Shown: piece by piece, positions 1 through 5,026 of the stretch
Position numbering within the stretch: position 1 is the stretch's first letter
Layout: every line of letters starts with the position of its first letter
From: Phycisphaerales bacterium
Lineage (GTDB): Bacteria > Planctomycetota > Phycisphaerae > SM23-33
Assembly (NCBI GenBank): GCA_003171235.1
Contig: PMYM01000084.1
Location: 1 to 13,351, forward strand
DNA length: 13,351 bases
Reading direction: 5' to 3'
The notes under the pieces: generated by a model
Told to the model about the DNA's origin: nothing
Seen by the model: only the letters and a program-made list of their open reading frames with translations
Database searches by the model: none
Translations under genes and position numbers: made by a program

Positions 1-6
1 TATAAT
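1..6 (+). promoter_or_regulatory. Possible -10 box upstream of the HTH gene
   Basis: The window opens with a perfect TATAAT, 52 bases before the start codon at 59. Any -35 box would lie outside the window, so this is only half a promoter. A small GGGCT/AGCCC inverted repeat follows at 11-27 and would lie in the leader. In such GC-rich DNA a chance TATAAT just before a gene is uncommon, but the call remains weak. Confidence 0.35.
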
Positions 7-58
7 ATGTGGGCTGGGCTTTAGCCCTTGCCGCAGCGGGAAATTACGGGAGGACGCC

Positions 59-544
59 ATGCCGCTAACCCTCAAGGAGCACATCGCCAGGATCGCATCC
101 CTCCTGCCCCAGGAGCCGCTGCTGTGGCAGCGGGCCGGGCTGCTGGAGGAAATTGACCGGGAACTGCTCAAGTCGGTCCTGCTGGACGGGCTGCCGGTCT
201 CGCGGGTCAGCCGGCTGATGGGCCAGCCGGCGGTCTTGCTCCGTCGGCGCGTCCGCCGGCTGCTGAATCGCCTGCAATCGCCGGAGTTCCTGGCCGCCGC
301 CCGCAGCCTGCCCCACCTGGACGGCCGCCAGGGGGGCCTGGCGCGAATGATACTCTGCCAGGGCCTTTCCCTCCGCCAGGCCGCCCGCATCCTGCACATC
401 AGCTATTTCGAGGCCAGAACTAAGCTTATGGAGGTAAACGCCGTCATTTCCCGCTTGGAGACCAACCAGCCCGCCCCGCCGGACCCGCGGCGATGGCTCG
501 ACCCAGGCAAGCCCAGCCGCCAACGCGCCTCCGTCGTCTCTTGA
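59..544 (+). CDS. Tandem helix-turn-helix protein (sigma-70 region 4-like), possible terminase small subunit
   Basis: A 161-residue protein with two similar helix-turn-helix-like halves. The first is about residues 37-71, with 'LLDGLPVSRVSRLMG' at its core; the second is about 95-132, with 'LCQGLSLRQAARILH'. Each ends in a basic or charged recognition-like helix, which suggests DNA binding through an internal duplication. The C-terminal 25 residues are Pro/Arg/Ser-rich and probably disordered. The start at 59 is supported by a strong Shine-Dalgarno sequence, GGGAGGA at 48-54. No enzymatic motif or membrane segment is seen. The gene lies on the same strand and upstream of a large-terminase-like gene. 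Its size and HTH fold would suit a terminase small subunit, but it could equally be a regulator. The HTH call is moderately sure; the specific function is open. Confidence 0.7.
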   Translation: MPLTLKEHIARIASLLPQEPLLWQRAGLLEEIDRELLKSVLLDGLPVSRVSRLMGQPAVLLRRRVRRLLNRLQSPEFLAAARSLPHLDGRQGGLARMILCQGLSLRQAARILHISYFEARTKLMEVNAVISRLETNQPAPPDPRRWLDPGKPSRQRASVVS

Positions 545-658
545 GATGGTTCATCCTGCCGGGGGGCCGGCCGCAGACAAAAACCGTGGACCCAGACATG
601 ACCGCTCAAAACGTGCCCTGAAAATCCCGCCACCGTTGGGACAGCTCGATTCCCACCC

Positions 659-970
659 CTATTCAAGGAGGTCGAAATGCACCAGGTACAGCCGCCGCCC
701 GCCGGCGGAGCTCTTGCCGGCAATTCCGGGGTAGATCCGCCGCAGCGCCGCCCGCAGAGAGCGGGCATCGGCAAAGCCGTCGGAGCGGGCCTGCCGGTCG
801 GTCAGGCCGGAGGCCCTCACCGCCCGCACGCGCGTTATTCGCACCCTGCCCAGGCCCGCCACGGCGTGGCACTGCCCCGCCCGCACCCTGGGATAGCGCC
901 ACCAGCGCAGCGTGGTGCGTTTCCGCCCGGCGCGGATGGCTTCAAAAAACTCCCGCTTCATGAGCAGCAT
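659..970 (-). CDS. ASCH-domain protein
   Basis: A 103-residue protein that fits the ASCH fold (PUA-like RNA-binding superfamily). Near the N-terminus is 'MKREFFEAIRAGRKRTTLR' (residues 4-22), the hallmark 'K..F..I..G.K..T.R' motif. Then come the 'G' turn typical of the first barrel strand (RVRAGQ, about 28-33) and a C-terminal strand 'LYLVHFDLLE'. ASCH proteins are small, often phage- or island-linked, and thought to bind RNA or modified nucleosides; no activity is assigned here. Met1 at 970 was chosen; Met4 at 961 would also keep the domain. The gene converges on the HTH gene (114-base gap) and diverges from the ABC-GNAT gene, the two start codons being only about 24 bases apart. The opposite-strand frame is open here too, but the motif shows that the minus strand is the coding one. 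Confidence 0.75.
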   Translation of the reverse strand: MLLMKREFFEAIRAGRKRTTLRWWRYPRVRAGQCHAVAGLGRVRITRVRAVRASGLTDRQARSDGFADARSLRAALRRIYPGIAGKSSAGGRRLYLVHFDLLE

Positions 971-994
971 GATGAAAGTTTCCGGCGCTGGCGG

Positions 995-2902
995 TTGAAG
1001 ATCAACCTGAAAATCGACCGCCCCATCGCCCGCGACGCCGACAGCCAGGCCCTGGTCGGCATGTTCGGCCTGACCCGCCGGCGCCAGGATCTCTACCGCG
1101 ATTTTCCCCTGGAACTGGCCGGCGGGCAGGTGACGGCGGTGGTCGGCCCGTCGGGCTCGGGCAAGAGCGCCCTGCTGGCGGCCATTCGGCGAGCCCTGCC
1201 CGGCTCCTGCGTGCTGGAGATCGCCCAGCTTTCAAATTGCCCCCTGCCGGCAATAATGGCCTTGACCGCCAAGCTGCCGCACTCCGCACTTCGCACTCCG
1301 CACTCTTCTAACGATCTGGCCGAGCGGCTGTCACTGCTGTCACGCTGCGGCCTGGCGGAGGCGATGGCCCTGGTCACCCCGGCCAGGCGGCTTTCGGGCG
1401 GACAACTTTACCGCCTGGCCCTGGCCCGGGCCATTTGGCAGGCCACTCATAAAAGACTCACCGCAGAAAAGAGAGAAGAAGAATTCAACGCAGAGGACGC
1501 AGAGCAACGCAGAGGTAGAAGAAGCAAAGACAAAACAAGAAACAATAGGAGGATTCTGAGGGCGGCGGAGAGGGACTTTCCACGGCCCAGGACGAAGAGA
1601 GGAACCAAGCATTCGGGAAGAAGACCATATAGGGCAAGAACCCAGAATCTCTTTCTTCCCTCTGCGTTCTCTGCGTCCTCTGCGTTGAGAATTCCTGCTT
1701 TTTCGCCCTCTGCGAAGCCTTGGCGGAGGCGGGAGCTTAAGCGACGGCGGGAGAGAAAACGCCTCGCCTGCCTGCGCCGAGGCTTCGGCAGGCAGGCCGG
1801 TGCGGGCGTGGTGCTGGTGGATGAATTCGGCTCCACGCTGGATGAGGCCACTGCCGGCGTGCTGGCCCGTCAGGTGGGCAAACTGGCCCGGCGCCACGGC
1901 CTGGCCTTCGTCCTGGCCACACCCCACTCCAGCCTGCTGGAGAGCCTTCGCCCCGACCACCTGGTCGTCAAGCCCTTGGGCCTGCCGGCGGAGTCGTTCG
2001 ACAGGCTCACGACCCTGAGCGAAGCCGAAGGGCAAATCTCACCGCAGGAAAGAGAGAACAAGAATTCAACGCAGAGGACGCAGAGGAACGCAGAGGTAGA
2101 AGACGCAAAGACAAAACAAGAAACAATACGAGGATTCAAGAGGGCGGCAGAGAGGGACTTTTCACGGCCCAGGACGAAGAGAGGAACTAAGCATTCGGGA
2201 AGAAGACCATATAGGGCAAGAACCCAAAACCTCTTTCTTCCCTCTGCGTTCTCTGCGTCCTCTGCGTTGAGAATTCCTGCTTTTTCGCCCCCTTCGGTGA
2301 AATCCCCTGTTCCCGGGCGCTGGCGCGTGGTGCGCGGGCGCATGGCTGACTATCACGCCCTGGCGCCGTTTCACTACCTGGCCGGCCGGCCGGCGGCCGT
2401 CAACCGCATCTGGACCATCCCCGTGCCAAAGGCCCTGCGGCGGATAGGCGCACCCGGCGTGGCCGCGGTGCTGGTGGTCAGCCCCCCGGTGCTGCTGTGC
2501 CGCGGGAGAAACGTCGCCACCGGCGGAAGATACAAACTCGCCGCAAAAGGGGAAATCACCGCCAAGGGCAAGAAGCATCGCACGGCCAAGGCCATTGCCC
2601 TGCTCAACGCCGAACTGGAGTGCATCAGCCGGGTGATCGTCCACCCGGTTTACCGCTCCTGCGGGCTGGCGGTGAGGCTGGTCCGCCACGCCCTGCGATG
2701 TGCCGGCAGGCCGCGCGTGGAAGCCCTGGCGGCGATGGGCGCCATGCATCCCTTTTTTGAACTGGCCGGCATGACCTGCCGCGGACGCTTCCAGGGCGTC
2801 AGCCGGGAATACACCTACTACCTCGCGGAAAACGACAAGACTGCAGGCCACAGACCACAGACCACAGGAGAAGCCAAGGAAAAGAGAGCGTGGAAGAGAT
2901 AG
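995..2902 (+). CDS. ABC ATPase-GNAT acetyltransferase fusion, interrupted in frame by repeats
   Basis: A soluble protein of 635 residues if started at TTG 995, where a conserved-looking strand 'KINLKIDRPI' begins. The frame is open further upstream, but that part is antisense to the ASCH gene. ABC domain: Walker A GPSGSGKS (51-58), signature LSGGQ (133-137), Walker B VVLVDEF (D276, E277), D-loop STLD (280-283) and switch H311. No membrane segments, so it is not a transporter. GNAT domain: about 437-617, with motif A 'ISRVIVHPVYRSCGLA' (544-559) carrying the acetyl-CoA-binding R-x-x-G-x-A. Repetitive DNA encodes about 154-268 (between signature and Walker B), about 335-436 (between the domains), a stretch near 95-104 and the C-terminal tail from about 618. 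Without these the protein would be about 390 residues. All catalytic motifs survive, so it may be functional; a recently decaying gene is the alternative. The terminase gene follows after 60 bases. Confidence 0.75.
   Translation: MKINLKIDRPIARDADSQALVGMFGLTRRRQDLYRDFPLELAGGQVTAVVGPSGSGKSALLAAIRRALPGSCVLEIAQLSNCPLPAIMALTAKLPHSALRTPHSSNDLAERLSLLSRCGLAEAMALVTPARRLSGGQLYRLALARAIWQATHKRLTAEKREEEFNAEDAEQRRGRRSKDKTRNNRRILRAAERDFPRPRTKRGTKHSGRRPYRARTQNLFLPSAFSASSALRIPAFSPSAKPWRRRELKRRRERKRLACLRRGFGRQAGAGVVLVDEFGSTLDEATAGVLARQVGKLARRHGLAFVLATPHSSLLESLRPDHLVVKPLGLPAESFDRLTTLSEAEGQISPQERENKNSTQRTQRNAEVEDAKTKQETIRGFKRAAERDFSRPRTKRGTKHSGRRPYRARTQNLFLPSAFSASSALRIPAFSPPSVKSPVPGRWRVVRGRMADYHALAPFHYLAGRPAAVNRIWTIPVPKALRRIGAPGVAAVLVVSPPVLLCRGRNVATGGRYKLAAKGEITAKGKKHRTAKAIALLNAELECISRVIVHPVYRSCGLAVRLVRHALRCAGRPRVEALAAMGAMHPFFELAGMTCRGRFQGVSREYTYYLAENDKTAGHRPQTTGEAKEKRAWKR
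1277..1304 (+). repeat. Heptamer array CCGCACT, four units, inside the ABC-GNAT gene
   Basis: Four head-to-tail 7-base units (CCGCACT, CCGCACT, TCGCACT, CCGCACT) that differ only at the first position. They are translated as a short Pro/His/Ser/Thr-rich loop between Walker A and the signature motif of the ABC domain. Twenty-eight inserted bases would need adjustment to keep the frame, so flanking bases must also have changed. Confidence 0.75.
1457..1708. repeat. CTCTGCG element, copy 1 (MITE-like, inverted termini)
   Basis: A 252-bp stretch repeated at 2038-2290 with roughly 95% identity by eye. Its core is bounded by near-perfect inverted repeats of about 35 bases. The left arm (1481-1516) starts GAATTCAACGCAGAGG and the right arm (1660-1695) ends CCTCTGCGTTGAGAATTC. 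Each arm is three 9-base units of the CGCAGAG type. It is less GC-rich than the host gene and encodes no domain. It sits in frame between the LSGGQ helix and Walker B of the ABC ATPase. Similar CGCAGAG repeats are widespread intergenic repeats in bacterial genomes; here it lies within a reading frame. Confidence 0.85.
1766..1797. repeat. REP-like palindrome inside the ABC-GNAT gene
   Basis: An imperfect hairpin with arms GCCTGCCTGC (1766-1775) and GCAGGCAGGC (1788-1797). The interior also pairs (GCCGA with TCGGC), apart from a two-base bulge. It lies just before the Walker B strand and is translated as a Cys/Arg/Gly-rich stretch unlike ABC ATPases, so it is probably another inserted repeat. 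Confidence 0.6.
1997..2029. repeat. Imperfect palindrome of the TTCGACAGGCTCA type
   Basis: Outer arms TTCG (1997-2000) and CGAA (2026-2029) with inner arms GCTCA (2004-2008) and TGAGC (2016-2020). It directly precedes the second CTCTGCG element and is translated in the linker between the ABC and GNAT domains. It resembles a short palindromic repeat often seen between genes in GC-rich bacteria; that likeness is from memory. Confidence 0.5.
2038..2290. repeat. CTCTGCG element, copy 2
   Basis: A second copy of the element at 1457-1708, in the same orientation, with inverted arms at 2062-2096 and 2241-2276. It is 253 bp, one base longer, from a single-base indel near 1557/2138. As a result its first ~100 bases are read in a different frame from copy 1 and the rest in the same frame, yet both copies are stop-free as translated. 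It lies between the ABC and GNAT domains. Confidence 0.85.
2848..2868 (+). repeat. Heptamer array CCACAGA, three units, at the 3' end of the ABC-GNAT gene
   Basis: Units CCACAGA, CCACAGA and CCACAGG. The array is read as the hydrophilic tail of the ABC-GNAT protein after the last recognisable GNAT strand, about 30 bases before the stop codon. The insertion probably replaced or extended the original C-terminus. Confidence 0.7.
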
Positions 2903-2917
2903 CCACACCTGCACCCG

Positions 2918-2945
2918 TAGCCTTAAGCCTATAGCCTGAAGCCTT
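2918..2945 (+). repeat. Heptamer array (T/A)AGCCTN, four units, before the terminase gene
   Basis: Units TAGCCTT, AAGCCTA, TAGCCTG and AAGCCTT share the AGCCT core and vary at the outer positions. They fill most of the gap between the stop of the ABC-GNAT gene (2902) and the terminase ribosome binding site (2951). Confidence 0.75.
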
Positions 2946-2950
2946 TCTTT

Positions 2951-2957
2951 AGGGAGA
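2951..2957 (+). promoter_or_regulatory. Ribosome binding site of the terminase-like gene
   Basis: AGGGAGA ends five bases before the ATG at 2963 and fixes that start; no competing start with such a site is near. Confidence 0.7.
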
Positions 2958-2962
2958 TCATC

Positions 2963-4417
2963 ATGAGCGAATCGTCATTCCAACCGCCGCTATCCGAACC
3001 CGCCAACCGCCAGGAACTGGCCCGATGGATCGAGCAGGTGCTTGGCCTGCGGATACCTTCCCAGGCCCTCTGCCCCGGCCACCAGTCGCCGCTGGACTTC
3101 CTGGCTCGCAGTTTCCTGCCGCCCTCCCCGGATGGGCCCGGCGGCCAAGACCTGTTGGTCTGGGCCAATCGCGGCGGGGGCAAGACCATGCTGGCGGCGG
3201 TGGCGTCACTATTGGAGGGGCTGTATCGCCGGCCCGTCAAGATCCGCATCCTGGGCGGCAGCTTCGACCAGTCCGACCGCCTGGCCGAATACCTGCGCGA
3301 TTTCCTCAGCCGCGAGCAGCTCTCCGACGCCGTGCAGGGGCGGATGACCCATAGCCGCATCCGCCTGGCCGGGCAGGCCGACATCCGCATGCTGGCCCAG
3401 TCGCAGCGGGCGGTCCGCGGGCAGCACGTCCAGAAGATGCGCTGCGACGAGGTGGACCTGTTCGACCCGGCGGTCTGGCGGGCCCTGCAATTCGTGACCC
3501 GCTCCAGCGGGCAGTCGCGCGGGGCGGTCGAGGTCTTCTCCACCCTGCACCGCCCCGGCGGGCTGATGGACCAATTGGTGCAGCAGGCCATGGCCAGGGC
3601 GCCCGGCCAGGGCGGCTTCGAGCTGGTCAAGTGGTGCCTGTGGGAGGTGATCCAGCGCTGCCCGAGCGAGCGTAACTGCGCCGGCTGCCCGCTGGAGGAA
3701 GACTGCCAGGGCAAGGCCCGCCAGGCCGACGGCTTTTTCGGCATCGACGACGCCATCGCCATCAAGGCCCGCTCCAGCCGCTCGGCCTGGCAGGCGGAGA
3801 TGCTCTGCCGAGGGGCCAAGCGCGACTGGGCGGTCTTCGGCGAGTTCGACCCGGCCGTGCACGTCGGCCAAGTGGACTATTGCCCGGAATGGCCGGTGTA
3901 TCGCGGCATAGACCTGGGCTACGCCAACCCTTCGGTGTGCCTGTGGATGCAGACCTCGCCCACCGGGATGGTGCACGTGCTGCGCGAGTACGCCCGCTCG
4001 CACCTGACGATGGAGCAACTGGCGGTGGAGATCAAGGGCCGCGACCTTGGCCCGGTGAAGGAAAGCTACATCGACCCGGCCGGCAACGCCCGCCAGTCCA
4101 CCAGCGGCCAGGCCTGCACCGCGATCCTGCGGGCCGGCGGCGTGCCCTGCATCAGCCGGTCGTCGACCATCGCCGAGGGGCTGGAGTTGATCCGCACGGC
4201 CCTGGCCCCGGCACTGGGATTGCCGCGGCTGAAGGTCTCGCCCCAGTGCGCCGGCCTGATCGCCGCCTTCGCCGCCTATCACTATGCCGAGCCCTCCGGC
4301 GGGCGCTTCGACGAATCGCCGGTCAAGGACGGCCCCGACCACTACATCGACGCCCTGCGGTACTTCTTCGTCAACCACACCCACACCGCCGGCAAAACCA
4401 AGCGGAAAACCTATTGA
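2963..4417 (+). CDS. Large terminase subunit-like protein with four-cysteine cluster
   Basis: A 484-residue protein with the two-domain plan of phage large terminases, which package DNA into capsids by ATP-driven translocation and cut it with an RNase H-fold nuclease. ATPase: Walker A 'NRGGGKT' (69-75) and Walker B 'MRCDEVDLF' (D162, E163), with a coupling-motif candidate 'FSTLH' (192-196). Nuclease: D317 in 'GIDLGY', D371 in 'YIDPAGN' and D463 in 'DHYIDALRYF', the usual acidic triad. Between the domains is C233-x5-C239-x2-C242-x5-C248, likely a zinc or iron-sulphur site, which is not part of the classic terminase fold. All key residues are present and the length is normal, so the protein looks intact. 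No portal, capsid or protease gene follows in this window, so it may be a prophage remnant, a gene transfer agent part or a repurposed motor. The terminase fold is fairly sure; the role is open. Confidence 0.85.
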   Translation: MSESSFQPPLSEPANRQELARWIEQVLGLRIPSQALCPGHQSPLDFLARSFLPPSPDGPGGQDLLVWANRGGGKTMLAAVASLLEGLYRRPVKIRILGGSFDQSDRLAEYLRDFLSREQLSDAVQGRMTHSRIRLAGQADIRMLAQSQRAVRGQHVQKMRCDEVDLFDPAVWRALQFVTRSSGQSRGAVEVFSTLHRPGGLMDQLVQQAMARAPGQGGFELVKWCLWEVIQRCPSERNCAGCPLEEDCQGKARQADGFFGIDDAIAIKARSSRSAWQAEMLCRGAKRDWAVFGEFDPAVHVGQVDYCPEWPVYRGIDLGYANPSVCLWMQTSPTGMVHVLREYARSHLTMEQLAVEIKGRDLGPVKESYIDPAGNARQSTSGQACTAILRAGGVPCISRSSTIAEGLELIRTALAPALGLPRLKVSPQCAGLIAAFAAYHYAEPSGGRFDESPVKDGPDHYIDALRYFFVNHTHTAGKTKRKTY

Positions 4418-4422
4418 CCAAG

Positions 4423-4530
4423 TGAGGAATGTTCGATTTGCGATTTGCGATTTAACAACGAAGAGCCCAAGGCACTGCCACTGGCTCCCCTTCTTACATC
4501 GAAAATCGAACATCGTAAATCGTAAATTTG
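4423..4530. repeat. CGATTTG element, copy A (heptamer arms)
   Basis: A 108-bp element starting six bases after the terminase stop. The left arm is three 7-base units of CGATTTG type (from 4433); the right arm (about 4500-4528) is ATCGNAA-type units that are the reverse complement of the left type. About 48 bases of unique core lie between the arms. The same sequence recurs at 4903-5017. The arms could fold into a long, AT-rich hairpin and might act as a terminator. Confidence 0.85.
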
Positions 4531-4549
4531 CCGCCCTGCGGGCGGTTCC
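4531..4549 (+). terminator. Weak terminator-like hairpin
   Basis: CCGCCC (4531-4536) pairs perfectly with GGGCGG (4540-4545) across a TGC loop, followed by TTCCT. The stem is strong but the T-run is poor, so it is only a candidate for ending terminase transcription. Confidence 0.3.
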
Positions 4550-4565
4550 TCCCACCCTATTTCTC

Positions 4566-4592
4566 TTGAAACCCAATCATTAGGAATATAAT
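4566..4592 (+). promoter_or_regulatory. Candidate promoter of the small membrane protein gene
   Basis: A perfect TATAAT at 4587-4592 is preceded by TTGAAA at 4566-4571. The spacer is 15 bases, slightly short for a sigma-70 promoter. Transcription would begin near 4599, with the ribosome binding site AAGGA at 4602-4606 and the ATG at 4614. It stands out in a GC-rich window. Confidence 0.45.
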
Positions 4593-4613
4593 GCTCCGAA
4601 CAAGGAAAACCCC

Positions 4614-4886
4614 ATGCCCATCATCCTGGCCATAGTCGCCTTGGCGGTGCCCCGCCTGGTGATGTTCTTCATCTGGCTGCTGACCGACTGGTTTGGCCTG
4701 GCCTACCGCAGCACCATCTGGCCGGTACTGGGGTTTGTCTTCATGCCCTACACCACGCTGGCCTACATGGCGGCGATGCTCAACAACAGCCGTCACGTGG
4801 ACGGTTTCTGGCTGGTTCTGGTGGTGGTGGCGGCGGTGGTGGACCTGGGGCACTGGGGCGGCGGCTGGCATTATCGCCGGCGATAA
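4614..4886 (+). CDS. Small integral membrane protein
   Basis: A 90-residue protein with three hydrophobic segments, about residues 2-24, 32-56 and 64-83, and a basic tail (HYRRR). Two short motifs look conserved rather than random: 'RLVMFFIWLLTDWF' at the first membrane exit and 'MPYTTLAYMAAM' in the second segment. I recall similar uncharacterised membrane proteins in several bacterial phyla, but know no function. The start at 4614 is backed by AAGGA seven bases upstream and by the promoter-like sequence before it. The gene stands alone between two copies of the same heptamer-armed element, so it may be moved or expressed as a unit with them. Coding status is likely; function unknown. Confidence 0.75.
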   Translation: MPIILAIVALAVPRLVMFFIWLLTDWFGLAYRSTIWPVLGFVFMPYTTLAYMAAMLNNSRHVDGFWLVLVVVAAVVDLGHWGGGWHYRRR

Positions 4887-4902
4887 ATCGGCCGAAGGCC
4901 GC

Positions 4903-5017
4903 TGAGGAATGTTCGATTTGCGATTTGCGATTTGCGATTTAACAACGAAGAGCCCAAGGCACTGCCACTGGTTCCCCTTCTTACATCGAAAATCGAACAT
5001 CGTAAATCGTAAATTTG
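4903..5017. repeat. CGATTTG element, copy B
   Basis: Same element and orientation as 4423-4530, but 115 bp long. The difference is exactly one additional 7-base unit in the left arm (four instead of three). Only about two substitutions separate the copies (one at 4972). It fills the gap between the convergent membrane protein gene and the vWA operon end (stop at 5027), so it could serve as a shared terminator. Confidence 0.85.
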
Positions 5018-5026
5018 CTGCCGGCG

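Noticed and set aside
545..658. Small gene between the HTH and ASCH genes
   Set aside because: Frames here are short, lack a ribosome binding site and show no pattern; treated as a plain convergent spacer.
677..994. Upstream in-frame extension of the ABC-GNAT gene
   Set aside because: It is antisense to the ASCH gene, is Pro/Gly/Arg/His-rich without a domain, and the minus strand shows a clear ASCH motif.
1340..2343. Long minus-strand frames over the repeats in the ABC-GNAT gene
   Set aside because: They translate the CGCAGAG repeat and the antisense of ABC motifs; such repeat-derived peptides carry no domain.
4433..4528. CRISPR array
   Set aside because: Units are 7 bases with no spacers, and no cas genes are present; these are simple tandem repeats.
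3209..4576. 455-residue minus-strand frame over the terminase gene
   Set aside because: Opposite strand carries all terminase motifs; this frame is low-complexity (Ala/Gly/Leu/His-rich) and a GC-rich shadow.
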